Positions 8,200-16,270 of a stretch of 64,000 nt of DNA are shown here, in pieces. The DNA comes from Bog-473 sp049513455 (GTDB lineage Bacteria; Actinomycetota; Acidimicrobiia; Acidimicrobiales; RAAP-2). The DNA lies in the NCBI GenBank assembly GCA_049513455.1, contig JBEKWB010000001.1, positions 1-64,000 of the forward strand, given 5' to 3'. The notes below the pieces were generated by a model. It worked only from the letters and a program-made list of their open reading frames with translations. It did no database searches and was not told the DNA's origin. Position 1 is the first letter of the stretch. Each line of letters starts with the position of its first letter. Made by a program: the position numbers and the translations under genes.

Positions 8200-9393
8200 G
8201 TGACCCCGACACCCCAGGAGCCACCGGAAGAGGGACCGGAGACAGAGGATTCGGGCAGTCCCGCCTACGGCTCCGACACCTCCCTGCGGGGCTGGATCGA
8301 CCCGGATGACCGCCTCTGGCGACACCCCAGCGAGGTGGCGACGGGTGCGCTCCGCGCCGCGCACACCCCTCTGGCCGGGATCCGCCATCCGCGGACGATG
8401 ATCCTCATCGGCGCTGCGGCCACCCTGGCCGCCATCGCGTGGGCGATCGTCCTGATCTCCCCGGCTTCGGATCAACCCTCGGCGACGACCACCAGCGACA
8501 ACGCACCCGAGATCCCCCTCACCACGCTGGCCGTCCGGAGCGAGCAGGTCCCGGCGCTGGCCGCGGCAGCCGGCCGCTCCGTGGTGCAGCTGCAGGCGAA
8601 CACCAGCCACGGGGTCGTCTCGCTGGTCGGGGTGGCGGTCGCCGAAGGCGGCCTGGTGGCCACGACCGCCGACGGCCTCTCGGGGCTGCAGAGCCTCTGG
8701 ATGATCGGCACCGACGGCCGGCGGGTCCGGGCCTCGGTCCTTTCCGCCGACGGCTCCTCCGATCTGGCCCTGATCAGCGTGCCCGACGATCTTCCGGTGG
8801 CACCGTTCGCCGACGACGTGACGTTGACCGACGGAAGTGCCGACATGACCTTGAGCATGACCGCGCTGACCAACGGCACCATGACCCTGCACTCCGAGGC
8901 GGGATCGGTCACCTCCATCGGCACCATGATCGGGAGCGGGTCGGCCAAGGGCATGCCCGGCATCACCTCGAGTGCGCCGTCGGTCCTCAGCCAGGAACCG
9001 GGCGACCCGCTCTTGAACCGGGACGGCGCGGTGATCGGGATCCTCTACCAGGCCGGCACCTCGTCCACCTTCCTCCCCACCCAGTTGGTGTTGGGCGTGG
9101 CCGACGACCTCCGCTCCGCGGGAAAGGTCTCGCACGGCTGGCTGGGCGTGCGGGGCACCACCGCCCCCGGTTCGGGCGGAGCCGAGGTGGCCCAGCTCAT
9201 GGCCGGGAGCCCCGCCGCCGGCGTGTTGCAGCCGGGTGACGTCGTCGTGGGGCTGGGAGCGGTGCCCATCCGCTCCATGGCCGATCTGCGGGGCCGGCTC
9301 TACGTGATGGCGCCGGACTCGAAAATCGAGCTGTCCGTCCTGGAGGGGGCGACCACCCACGTCGTGGACGTGACGCTCGGCGCATCCCCCTAG
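8200..9393 (+). CDS. HtrA/DegP-like membrane protein, probable pseudoprotease with PDZ domain
   Basis: A 397-residue protein: polar N-terminus, transmembrane helix at ~67-87, trypsin-like domain at ~115-305 and a PDZ domain at ~313-395 (HGWLGVRG...GSPAAGVLQPGDVVVGL). The fold follows HtrA, but the catalytic triad is broken. Where active HtrA has 'TNNHV' this reads VATTADGL (~153-160), with no His. The Asp is kept (D188 in GSSDLALISV). The nucleophile loop 'GNSGGPL' reads QEPGDPLLN (~266-273), with no Ser. It is therefore probably a binding or sensor protein. The GTG start overlaps no other gene and lies 69 bp from the divergent mreB start. The DUF2342 gene follows after 9 bp. Confidence 0.85.
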   Translation: MTPTPQEPPEEGPETEDSGSPAYGSDTSLRGWIDPDDRLWRHPSEVATGALRAAHTPLAGIRHPRTMILIGAAATLAAIAWAIVLISPASDQPSATTTSDNAPEIPLTTLAVRSEQVPALAAAAGRSVVQLQANTSHGVVSLVGVAVAEGGLVATTADGLSGLQSLWMIGTDGRRVRASVLSADGSSDLALISVPDDLPVAPFADDVTLTDGSADMTLSMTALTNGTMTLHSEAGSVTSIGTMIGSGSAKGMPGITSSAPSVLSQEPGDPLLNRDGAVIGILYQAGTSSTFLPTQLVLGVADDLRSAGKVSHGWLGVRGTTAPGSGGAEVAQLMAGSPAAGVLQPGDVVVGLGAVPIRSMADLRGRLYVMAPDSKIELSVLEGATTHVVDVTLGASP

Positions 9394-9402
9394 CATGTTG
9401 AC

Positions 9403-10605
9403 GTGAGCATGTTCGGCGCGGGCGACCCCGACAACCCGATGGGTGGACTCCTCGGTGACCTCTTGAAGGTCATCGGATCGGCCCCCGGCGGCGGCGATGC
9501 CTGGTTCGATGCCGCCCGCACCCTGGCCCATGGCGTGGCCACCGACGGCCAAAATGATGAGAACGCCGATCCGCTCGTTCGCATCGCGTTCGAGGAGCTG
9601 GCCCGGGTGGCCGAGCTCCATGTGACCAACGCCACCGGTATCTCGCTGACCAGCGGCGGGTCGCGCGTCTCCTTCGACGCCGTCGGCCCCGGACAGTGGT
9701 CGTTCCGTGCCCTCAGTGCCTACCGCCCCACGCTGCAGCTGATGGTGGACGCGCAGCAACAGGGCGCCGCCGCGATGCCACCGACCATGGACCTGGGCGA
9801 GCTCGACGACATCTCCGGCGGGCTCGGAGGGCTCCTGAGCCAGTTCGCCATCACGCTCGGCCCGGTTCTGCTGGGCATGCAGTTCGGTTCCGCCGCCGGC
9901 CACTTGGCCCGGCGGGCTTTCGGCCAGTACGCCCTTCCCCTGCCATGGCCCGAGTCGAACACCCTCCTGCTCGTGCCCGGCAACGTGGCGACGTTCGCCG
10001 AGGACTGGAGCCTCCCCCTGCAGGAGGTGCAGCTCTGGGTCTGCCTGCGCGAGCTGACCATGCACGCCGTCTTGACGCGACCCGGTGTCCGATCCTCGCT
10101 CCTCCATCTCCTCGGGGACGCGGCCGCCCATGCCGCCGCGTCCCAGCGGTCAATGGTGGAACGCCTCGGCGACGGGCTGGCCGACCCCGCCGCGCTCGAG
10201 GGGGTGCTGAACGATCCCGAGTCCTTGCTGGCCGACCTCGTCAGCCCCGAACAGCGCCACATCTCCAACGCCCTCACCGCGCTGACCACCAGCATCGGGG
10301 CCTACGTCGACCACGTCACCGCGGGCATCGCCGCCACCTTGACCTCGTCACCGGCCGCGCTGCGTGAAGCGTGGTATCGCTACCGGGTCGAGGACACCAA
10401 AGGCGAGCAGGCCTTTGCCGGCCTCTTCGGGCTCAATGTCGGCCAGGCCGAAGTGGATCGGGGCGCGCACTTCATTGAAGGCGTGGTCGAGAGGGCCGGA
10501 GAAGATGCCCTGGCCCGCCTCTGGACCGACGAGGATGACCTGCCCACCCCGGCCGAAGTCGACGCACCCGGCCTGTGGTTGGCACGCATCGGCCTGCTGG
10601 ACTGA
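9403..10605 (+). CDS. DUF2342 / zincin-like protein lacking the HExxH motif
   Basis: A 400-residue protein of the DUF2342 family (TIGR03624-like, predicted zinc metalloprotease fold; M. tuberculosis Rv3195 type). The N-terminus is Gly-rich, followed by a helical body (LGPVLLGMQFGSAAGHLARRAFGQYALPL). Where the family has a zinc-binding HExxH after 'LWV.L', this protein reads L215-R-E-L-T-M-H221. The two zinc histidines are replaced by R216 and M220 while the Glu is kept, so peptidase activity is doubtful. It starts with GTG 9 bp after the HtrA-like gene, likely the same operon. In mycobacteria the homologue neighbours PDZ-Lon and UPF0182 genes, as it does here within ~3 kb. Family confident; inactivity inferred. 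Confidence 0.85.
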   Translation: MSMFGAGDPDNPMGGLLGDLLKVIGSAPGGGDAWFDAARTLAHGVATDGQNDENADPLVRIAFEELARVAELHVTNATGISLTSGGSRVSFDAVGPGQWSFRALSAYRPTLQLMVDAQQQGAAAMPPTMDLGELDDISGGLGGLLSQFAITLGPVLLGMQFGSAAGHLARRAFGQYALPLPWPESNTLLLVPGNVATFAEDWSLPLQEVQLWVCLRELTMHAVLTRPGVRSSLLHLLGDAAAHAAASQRSMVERLGDGLADPAALEGVLNDPESLLADLVSPEQRHISNALTALTTSIGAYVDHVTAGIAATLTSSPAALREAWYRYRVEDTKGEQAFAGLFGLNVGQAEVDRGAHFIEGVVERAGEDALARLWTDEDDLPTPAEVDAPGLWLARIGLLD

Positions 10606-10658
10606 TCAACCCCGCAAAGCGACCCCGCCAAATCGGCCCGCCGCCCCGCGAGAAGCAG

Positions 10659-10952
10659 CTATTCGGCCGCGTCCTCGGGGATCCCCAAGTCCCACTCGAG
10701 CGCCAGGTTCTCCCGCTCCGCGTCACGAACGACGCGCTCGCGGTTGCGGCGGAACTGGGGGTCGTGGGGGGGGAGCAGCACCAGGCGGGCCAGGACCCGC
10801 TCGCGGAACGCGTCGACCACCTCGGGCGGCCCGAAGTCGGACTGGACGTCCCAGTGGGGGGCGACCGGGCCGAGGTAGACCACGCGCGCATGCCCGATCG
10901 GGTTGATCAGTTCCGTGGTCTCGGCTACTTCGTCCTCGTTATCCGGGGACAT
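10659..10952 (-). CDS. Small acidic protein, function unknown
   Basis: A 97-residue protein without recognised domains, containing VVYLGPVAPHWDVQSDFG and a C-terminal Arg/Glu-rich helix ending in Ala-Glu. The start at 10952 is well supported: AGGAGGTG lies 2-3 nt before the ATG. The frame continues upstream to 11039, but that part would overlap the WhiB promoter region. It is convergent with the DUF2342 gene (53 bp apart) and divergent from whiB. I do not recognise a function. Confidence 0.7.
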   Translation of the reverse strand: MSPDNEDEVAETTELINPIGHARVVYLGPVAPHWDVQSDFGPPEVVDAFRERVLARLVLLPPHDPQFRRNRERVVRDAERENLALEWDLGIPEDAAE

Positions 10953-11120
10953 GGCACCTCCTGGCCTTACGTCATGGGGCGAACGGCCGTCAGCGTACCG
11001 GAGCCCCGGGTCCCGGGTTTCCCCGTGCCTGAACTCCATATTCTTACGAACTTCCTATGGGCGGGTTGTTCTCCTTTGGGGCGCGTTTCTCTAGGATGGT
11101 GCGTGAAAGGGAGTGAAATC

Positions 11121-11372
11121 GTGAATACCGAATGGATGGCCCGGGGGAAATGCCAAGAAGTTGCGCCGGACCTCTTCTTCCCCAGTGACGGGATGGGAGT
11201 GCTGGTAGCGCAGAAGATCTGTGCCGAGTGCCCCGTGTCTGCGCTCTGTTTGGAGTACGCGCTCGAGAACCACATCGACCATGGTGTGTGGGGCGGATGC
11301 TCCGAGCGCGAGCGCCGCCGCATCCTGCGCCGACGCCGCATGTCACAAGCCGTCACCGTTTCCTCCCACTAG
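11121..11372 (+). CDS. WhiB-family [4Fe-4S] transcriptional regulator
   Basis: An 83-residue WhiB protein. The four cluster ligands are C11, C34, C37 and C43 (KCQEVAPDLFF; CAECPVSALC). They are followed by the G[VI]WGG turn (HGVWGGCSERERRR) and a basic C-terminal helix for DNA contact. WhiB proteins bind an iron-sulfur cluster, often with the principal sigma factor, and regulate stress or division genes. The GTG start at 11121 has AAAGGGAG about 8 nt upstream; an in-frame GTG at 11103 is possible but poorer. C60 after WGG is an additional cysteine not needed for the cluster. The subclass cannot be fixed by eye. Confidence 0.93.
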   Translation: MNTEWMARGKCQEVAPDLFFPSDGMGVLVAQKICAECPVSALCLEYALENHIDHGVWGGCSERERRRILRRRRMSQAVTVSSH

Positions 11373-11423
11373 ACCTCCCTGGGGCCGCCGCGCCCCTTGC
11401 GCACGAAGTGGCAGGCTGGCGCC

Positions 11424-12266
11424 GTGACCATCGAGTGCGTCGTCAACGTCAGCGAAGGTCGTGACCAGGACTTTCTCGCCCGGTTGGCCGACGCGGCCGG
11501 CCCGGTCCTTCTCGATCTCCATCGCGACCCGGACCACCATCGATCGGTCTTCACCCTGGCCGGCCAGGCAGAGCCGGTGACCCACGCGGTCCGGGCGTTG
11601 GCCCGGGCGAGCGTCGCCTCTCTCGATCTCGGCACGCACCAAGGGGCCCATCCGCGCCTGGGCGTCCTCGATGTGGTGCCGTTCGTCCCCTATACCCCCG
11701 GTCGGCTCCCGCGTCACGACCTCGACGCCGTCGTCCCCCTGCGCGACGCATTCGCCCGCTGGATGAGCGCCACCCTGGGCGTGCCGACCTTTCTCTACGG
11801 ACCACTTCCCGGCGGGGAGAACCGTACATTGCCCCAGGTCAGAAGCCATGCCTTCGCTGAGTTGCCGCCCGATTTCGGACCCCGCCGTCCCCATCCCACC
11901 GCCGGTGCGACCTGTGTCGGGGCCAGATCGGTGCTGGTGGCCTACAACGTGTGGGTTTCCTCGGTCGAGGTGGCCCGCACGGTGGCACCCCTGGTCCGGG
12001 GTCCCGCCGTGCGTGCCCTGGGCCTGGCCGTCGGCCAGGGCGCCCAGGTGTCGTGCAACCTCGTCGATCCGGCCGAGGTCGGTCCGGCAGAGGCCTACGA
12101 CACCGTGCGCGGCCTTGTCGAGGAGGCCGGCGGGGCCGTGGAGAGAGCCGAGCTGGTCGGCTTGCTCCCCGCAGCGGTCCTCCGGGTCATTCCGGCCTCC
12201 CGATGGGCCCAACTGGGCCTCAGCGCCGAGAAGACGGTAGAGGCCCGCCTGGGCGGACCCGCGTGA
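11424..12266 (+). CDS. Glutamate formimidoyltransferase (FTCD N-terminal type)
   Basis: A 280-residue protein matching the formiminotransferase domain of FTCD. It opens with the hallmark VTIECVVNVSEGRD and contains LDLHRDPDHHRSVFTLAG and GAHPRLGVLDVVPFVP. The known reaction transfers the formimino group from N-formiminoglutamate (histidine breakdown) to tetrahydrofolate. The second, cyclodeaminase half of the eukaryotic enzyme is absent, as is usual in bacteria. I set the start at the GTG at 11424, which puts the conserved N-terminus at residue 1. No other histidine-degradation gene is nearby. It is convergent with the second whiB. Confidence 0.9.
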   Translation: MTIECVVNVSEGRDQDFLARLADAAGPVLLDLHRDPDHHRSVFTLAGQAEPVTHAVRALARASVASLDLGTHQGAHPRLGVLDVVPFVPYTPGRLPRHDLDAVVPLRDAFARWMSATLGVPTFLYGPLPGGENRTLPQVRSHAFAELPPDFGPRRPHPTAGATCVGARSVLVAYNVWVSSVEVARTVAPLVRGPAVRALGLAVGQGAQVSCNLVDPAEVGPAEAYDTVRGLVEEAGGAVERAELVGLLPAAVLRVIPASRWAQLGLSAEKTVEARLGGPA

Positions 12267-12298
12267 TCAGACGGGCCGCTTGGCGATGAACAGCCAGC

Positions 12299-12583
12299 TC
12301 AGGAGGCGTGCACAGCCGAATCGCGACGCTGGAGCGCCCGGGCCCGCCGCACACGGCGACGCTCGCGCTCGCTCATGCCCCCCCAGATGCCGAACTTCTC
12401 CCCGTTGGCAAGTGCGTACTCGAGGCAGTCCTCACGCACCACACAGCCTCGGCACACTTCCTTGGCTTCACGGGTCGATGCACCCCGCTCCGGAAAGAAC
12501 AGGTCTGGATCCACCCCCATGCAGTTCGCTTGAATCTGCCAGCTGCGTTCCTGGCGACCATAGAGCGTGGTCACAATGTCCAC
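12299..12583 (-). CDS. WhiB-family regulator, WhiB2/WhmD-like
   Basis: A 94-residue WhiB protein with cluster cysteines C21, C44, C47 and C53 (NCMGVDPDLFFPERG; CRGCVVREDC), the turn FGIWGGMSERERRRVRR, and a basic C-terminus. The WGGMSERERRR form resembles the WhiB2/WhmD group linked to septation, but the subclass is an inference. The start is a GTG with GGGAGGCG about 7 nt upstream. The ~194 bp between it and the VWA gene should hold its promoter; I could not pick a convincing -10/-35 pair there. It is the second whiB within 1.5 kb, separated from the first by the formimidoyltransferase gene. Confidence 0.93.
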   Translation of the reverse strand: MDIVTTLYGRQERSWQIQANCMGVDPDLFFPERGASTREAKEVCRGCVVREDCLEYALANGEKFGIWGGMSERERRRVRRARALQRRDSAVHAS

Positions 12584-12777
12584 GAGTTCGCCTCCCTCGC
12601 CACTTAGGTGGCATTCGTGTAGTTACAACGATGTCATCTTTCACCACCTGGTCACGGAACGCAAGAGCAAATACGAAAGCTTCGTGCCTGGCGTGCGCAC
12701 AGGGCGGTCCCGGGCGCGCCTGGCCCGGGGCGCGCGGGCCCAAAGGACTCGGCCCGCGGCGCGACGCCGACGCGGCT

Positions 12778-14784
12778 TCAGCCGGCTGGGCGGAGAATCC
12801 GGCGGTGCTGAAGGAAGTCCACCAGCACGTAGCCACCCAGCGCGTCGGGGGTGGTGTAGAAGGTGCGGCCCCCGTTGACCCGGGCGATCTGCTCGACGAA
12901 CGGGTAGTGGGTGCGCTGTAGATCGAGGGCGAAGCAGTTGATCACAATGTTGGCCCGGGTGCAGCGGATGACCTCGGCCATCGTGCGCTGCAGGGTCTCG
13001 GGAATCGGGGGGTAGTTGAACCAGACCTCGCCGGCGTCGTCGATGTGCGCGGTCGGCTCCCCGTCGGTCACCACAATGATCTGCTTGGTCCCATGCTGGT
13101 GCGCCAGCATGCGCCGCCCGAGGGCCAAAGCGTGCTGGAGGTTGGTCCCGTAGACGTAGTCCCACATGGCGGTGGGCAGCTCGTCGGGACGGATCTCCCG
13201 GGCCACTTCGGAGAAGCCGACGATGCCCAGGAAGTCGCGGGGGAACTTGCTGCTGATGAGGGTCTGCAGTGCCATGGCCATCTTCTTCGCCGGGACGAAG
13301 TTGTCCCGCATGGGCATGGACATGGAGAGGTCGACGAGGAGCACGGTGGCCGAGCGGGACAGCGCCTCGGTCTCGACCACCTCGAAATCCTCGGGGGTGA
13401 GCCGCACCGGCACGCCCGAGCCGCCGCGGCGCACGGCGTTGTGCACGGTGGTCGAGAGGTGGAGGTTGAGCGGGTCGCCGTACTCGTACGCCTTGGTCGT
13501 CTCTTCGCGGTCGTGCCCCGATCCGGTCAACACCGCGCTGTGATCGCCGATGCGGTCCTTGTTGATCTGGCCGAACAGGTCGCTCAGCGCCTTCTGCCCC
13601 AACCGTCGCGCCCCGCGCGGGGTCAGCTCCGTCCGGCCTCCTTGCTGGGAGATGTAGCCCTCGTCGGCCAGCGACTTGCTCAGCTTGGCCAGCCGGTCCA
13701 GGGCGCGCGCCGCGTCCTCCCCCATGTGGTTCCGCACCTGGTCGAGGTCGATCTCACTCAGCGCGGCCGGCGAAGAGGCCGACTGCAGCAAGTCCTCCAT
13801 GCTGTCGAGCTGCCCCAGCTGGGAGGCCAGGTCGGTGGCCCGGGACAGGCTCATCGGTCCCTCGCCCTCGAAGGAGTACGACCGCTGCCATCCGGCATCG
13901 GGCACGGCGCGCTGGAGGTTCTGGGCCAGTCGCTCCACCTGCCAGCGCAGGTCCATGTCCTCCAGCACCGCCTCCATCAGGCTGCGCAGTTGGGCCTGCT
14001 GCTCGGGGGAGAGCGAGTTCCATACCGCCTGCGCCGCCGCCATCCGCTCGGCCAACTGCTCCAGAAGCTCGTCGAGAGTGGACGGGTTCCCCGGGAACAT
14101 GTCCCCGTACTGCTCCATGAACTGCTCGAAGCTGGGGTCGAGGTCGTCACCCCGCTCGCGCTGCTCGAGCATCTGGTTCAGCGCGTCGTAGGCGTCGCGC
14201 ATCCGGGCCATCTGCTCCGGGCTCATTGACGACAGCGACTCCGATGCCCCCTGGAAGAAGGTGTCCGCCATCTCGCGGCGCAGCTCCTCGACCAGATCCT
14301 CGAACTGCTGGCGCGCCTCGGAGGAGACGAAGTCGTAGTTCTGCAGGGATTGGATCCGGCCCGCCGGATCGCCCGGCTGCAGATCAAGGGCCATCCGCCG
14401 CTCGGTGGCCACGTCGTTGGTGACCTCGGCGCGGCGCTCGTCGCCCGATGACGCGGCGTCCTCGACCAACTCGTCAATGGCGGCACGCTCTTCGGCTTCG
14501 ATCTCGTCGAGCTGCGCCGCGATCTCGGCCATGCGCCCGTCCGGATCACCTTCGGCCAGAAGCTCGGCCCGCCGGCGTCGCAACTGCTCGAGCAGGTCAC
14601 GCAGACCGGGAATCTGCTCCCCGTCCGCCGTGCGCATGCCCGACCGCAGCATGCGCCGTAACGCGTCGTCGAGGTCGCCGCCGGCCAAAAGGTCATCGGT
14701 CAGTCCGGCCAGAAGGTCGTCGACATCGAGATCGGTGAACTCCTGGGTGCCGTCCCACTCCGAGTAGTCGTAGCGTGCCGTCAC
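12778..14784 (-). CDS. VWA-domain protein (CoxE/BatA-like), partner of MoxR ATPase
   Basis: A 668-residue protein. A long acidic, helical N-terminal region (~1-440, rich in Glu/Arg/Gln and with 'MSPEQMARMRDAYDALNQ') is followed by a von Willebrand A domain. The VWA MIDAS metal site is visible: DLSMSMPMRDN, a downstream Thr/Ser region, and VTDGEPTAH. MoxR-VWA pairs act as metal-chelatase- or chaperone-like machines that mature other proteins. The GTG at 14784 lies 7 bp after the MoxR stop, so the genes are surely co-transcribed. The target protein is unknown; no oxidoreductase is encoded immediately downstream. Confidence 0.9.
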   Translation of the reverse strand: MTARYDYSEWDGTQEFTDLDVDDLLAGLTDDLLAGGDLDDALRRMLRSGMRTADGEQIPGLRDLLEQLRRRRAELLAEGDPDGRMAEIAAQLDEIEAEERAAIDELVEDAASSGDERRAEVTNDVATERRMALDLQPGDPAGRIQSLQNYDFVSSEARQQFEDLVEELRREMADTFFQGASESLSSMSPEQMARMRDAYDALNQMLEQRERGDDLDPSFEQFMEQYGDMFPGNPSTLDELLEQLAERMAAAQAVWNSLSPEQQAQLRSLMEAVLEDMDLRWQVERLAQNLQRAVPDAGWQRSYSFEGEGPMSLSRATDLASQLGQLDSMEDLLQSASSPAALSEIDLDQVRNHMGEDAARALDRLAKLSKSLADEGYISQQGGRTELTPRGARRLGQKALSDLFGQINKDRIGDHSAVLTGSGHDREETTKAYEYGDPLNLHLSTTVHNAVRRGGSGVPVRLTPEDFEVVETEALSRSATVLLVDLSMSMPMRDNFVPAKKMAMALQTLISSKFPRDFLGIVGFSEVAREIRPDELPTAMWDYVYGTNLQHALALGRRMLAHQHGTKQIIVVTDGEPTAHIDDAGEVWFNYPPIPETLQRTMAEVIRCTRANIVINCFALDLQRTHYPFVEQIARVNGGRTFYTTPDALGGYVLVDFLQHRRILRPAG

Positions 14785-14791
14785 GACAGGC

Positions 14792-16261
14792 CTACTTCCG
14801 GCCCCGGTACAGGGCACGGGCGCCCGAGGAGTCCTTGTTCAGCCGCTTGGTCAGGTGGAGCCCTTCGAGGAGGAACTCCAGCGCGCTCGCCATGAGTGCC
14901 GGCGACTCGGCGGCGTCCGGTCCGGCCAGGGCGCGGGTCGGCGGCTCGAGCTCGGGGATGTCGGCCAACACGGCCAGGTAGGCCGCCGAGGGCAGGTCGT
15001 CGCCGGCGTGCACCACGACCTGTTCAGTGAAGGCGGCGACGATGGTCGCCGGGTCGTCCAGCGTGACGCGGCGTCGGAACACGGCCAGGGTGGCGGCCGC
15101 CACGAGTTGGGCCACCACCTCGTGCTCGCGGCCCTCCTCCATGGCCTCGACCTCGACCTTGCCCTGTGTCGAGGGAACCAGTGACGCGAGGTCGCTGATG
15201 CGGGGCACCGCCACGGGCTCTCCCGTGCGCAGGGCCCGGCGCACCGAGTTGGCCACCAGGGTCTCGTAGTTGGCGATGGAGAGGCGCACGGAGACACCGC
15301 TGCGTTGGTTCAGGTGCGAGCTGCGCCGGGCCAGTTGGCTGACCTCGGCCACGACCTCCTTCAGGTACGTCGGTACGGTGACCGGGATTCCCGCCGTGGG
15401 CAGCTCGGCCTCGGACTCCATGATCTTCACTTCGGTCATGGTGTCGTAGGGGTAGTGCGTGCGGATCTGCGCCCCGAAGCGGTCCTTCAGCGGCGTGATG
15501 ATGCGGCCGCGGTTGGTGTAGTCCTCGGGGTTCGCCGTGGCTACCAAGGTGATGTCGAGCGGCAGCCGGATGCGGTGGCCCCGGATCTGCACGTCACGCT
15601 CCTCGAGCACGTTGAGCAGCCCGACCTGAATCCGCTCGGACAGGTCCGGCAGTTCGTTGATGGCGAAGATGCCCCGGTTGACCCGGGGGATCAACCCGTA
15701 GTGCAGGGCCAGCTCGTCGCTCAGATAACGGCCTTCGGCGATTTTGATCGGGTCGACCTCGCCGATCAGGTCGGCGATGGACGTGTCGGGGGTGGCCAGC
15801 TTCTCGCCGTACCGTTGGGAACGGTGCACCCAGGTGACGGGGGTGTCGTCGCCCTGCTCGTTCACCGCGTTGATGGCACCGCGGGAGACCGGATGGTAGG
15901 GGTCGTCGTTGATTTCGGAGCCCGCCACTATGGGGAGCCATTCGTCGAGCAGGCCCACCAGGGCCCGGATGATCCGGGTCTTGGCCTGTCCCCGCTCGCC
16001 GAGCAGGATCACGTCGTGACCGGCCAGGATGGCGTTTTCGAGCTGCGGGATGACGGTGTCGTCGAAGCCCAACACGCCGGGGACGAGACTCTCGCCGGAG
16101 GCGATGCGCTGCATGGTGTTGCGCCGCAGCTCCTCGGCCACGGGGACCGACTTCCAGCCGGAGGCGCGCAGCTCGCCGAGCGTGCGGGCCAACTCGGCCG
16201 GGGGCCGGAGCGTCCCGGGCCCCGGAGTCGATGATGGGTCTGTGTACGCTGGGCCGTCCAT
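14792..16261 (-). CDS. MoxR/ChlI-type AAA+ ATPase
   Basis: A 489-residue AAA+ ATPase of the MoxR / Mg-chelatase ChlI group. Walker A is GERGQAKTR (GxxGxxK[ST] form) near residue 88. Walker B is GIFAINELPDL, with Glu and Asp shifted as in ChlI-like proteins. Sensor motifs follow (LVATANPEDYTNRGRIITPL, DRFGAQI). It is presumed to drive remodelling with the VWA protein encoded 7 bp downstream. The ATG lies 9 bp from the LysR stop upstream, so LysR-MoxR-VWA may form one transcript divergent from sdhCAB. Confidence 0.92.
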   Translation of the reverse strand: MDGPAYTDPSSTPGPGTLRPPAELARTLGELRASGWKSVPVAEELRRNTMQRIASGESLVPGVLGFDDTVIPQLENAILAGHDVILLGERGQAKTRIIRALVGLLDEWLPIVAGSEINDDPYHPVSRGAINAVNEQGDDTPVTWVHRSQRYGEKLATPDTSIADLIGEVDPIKIAEGRYLSDELALHYGLIPRVNRGIFAINELPDLSERIQVGLLNVLEERDVQIRGHRIRLPLDITLVATANPEDYTNRGRIITPLKDRFGAQIRTHYPYDTMTEVKIMESEAELPTAGIPVTVPTYLKEVVAEVSQLARRSSHLNQRSGVSVRLSIANYETLVANSVRRALRTGEPVAVPRISDLASLVPSTQGKVEVEAMEEGREHEVVAQLVAAATLAVFRRRVTLDDPATIVAAFTEQVVVHAGDDLPSAAYLAVLADIPELEPPTRALAGPDAAESPALMASALEFLLEGLHLTKRLNKDSSGARALYRGRK

Positions 16262-16270
16262 GGCGGAAGC

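Noticed and set aside
7129..10131. 1000-codon minus-strand frame containing mreB
   Set aside because: Only the last 333 codons are MreB; the rest is antisense to the HtrA-like and DUF2342 genes.
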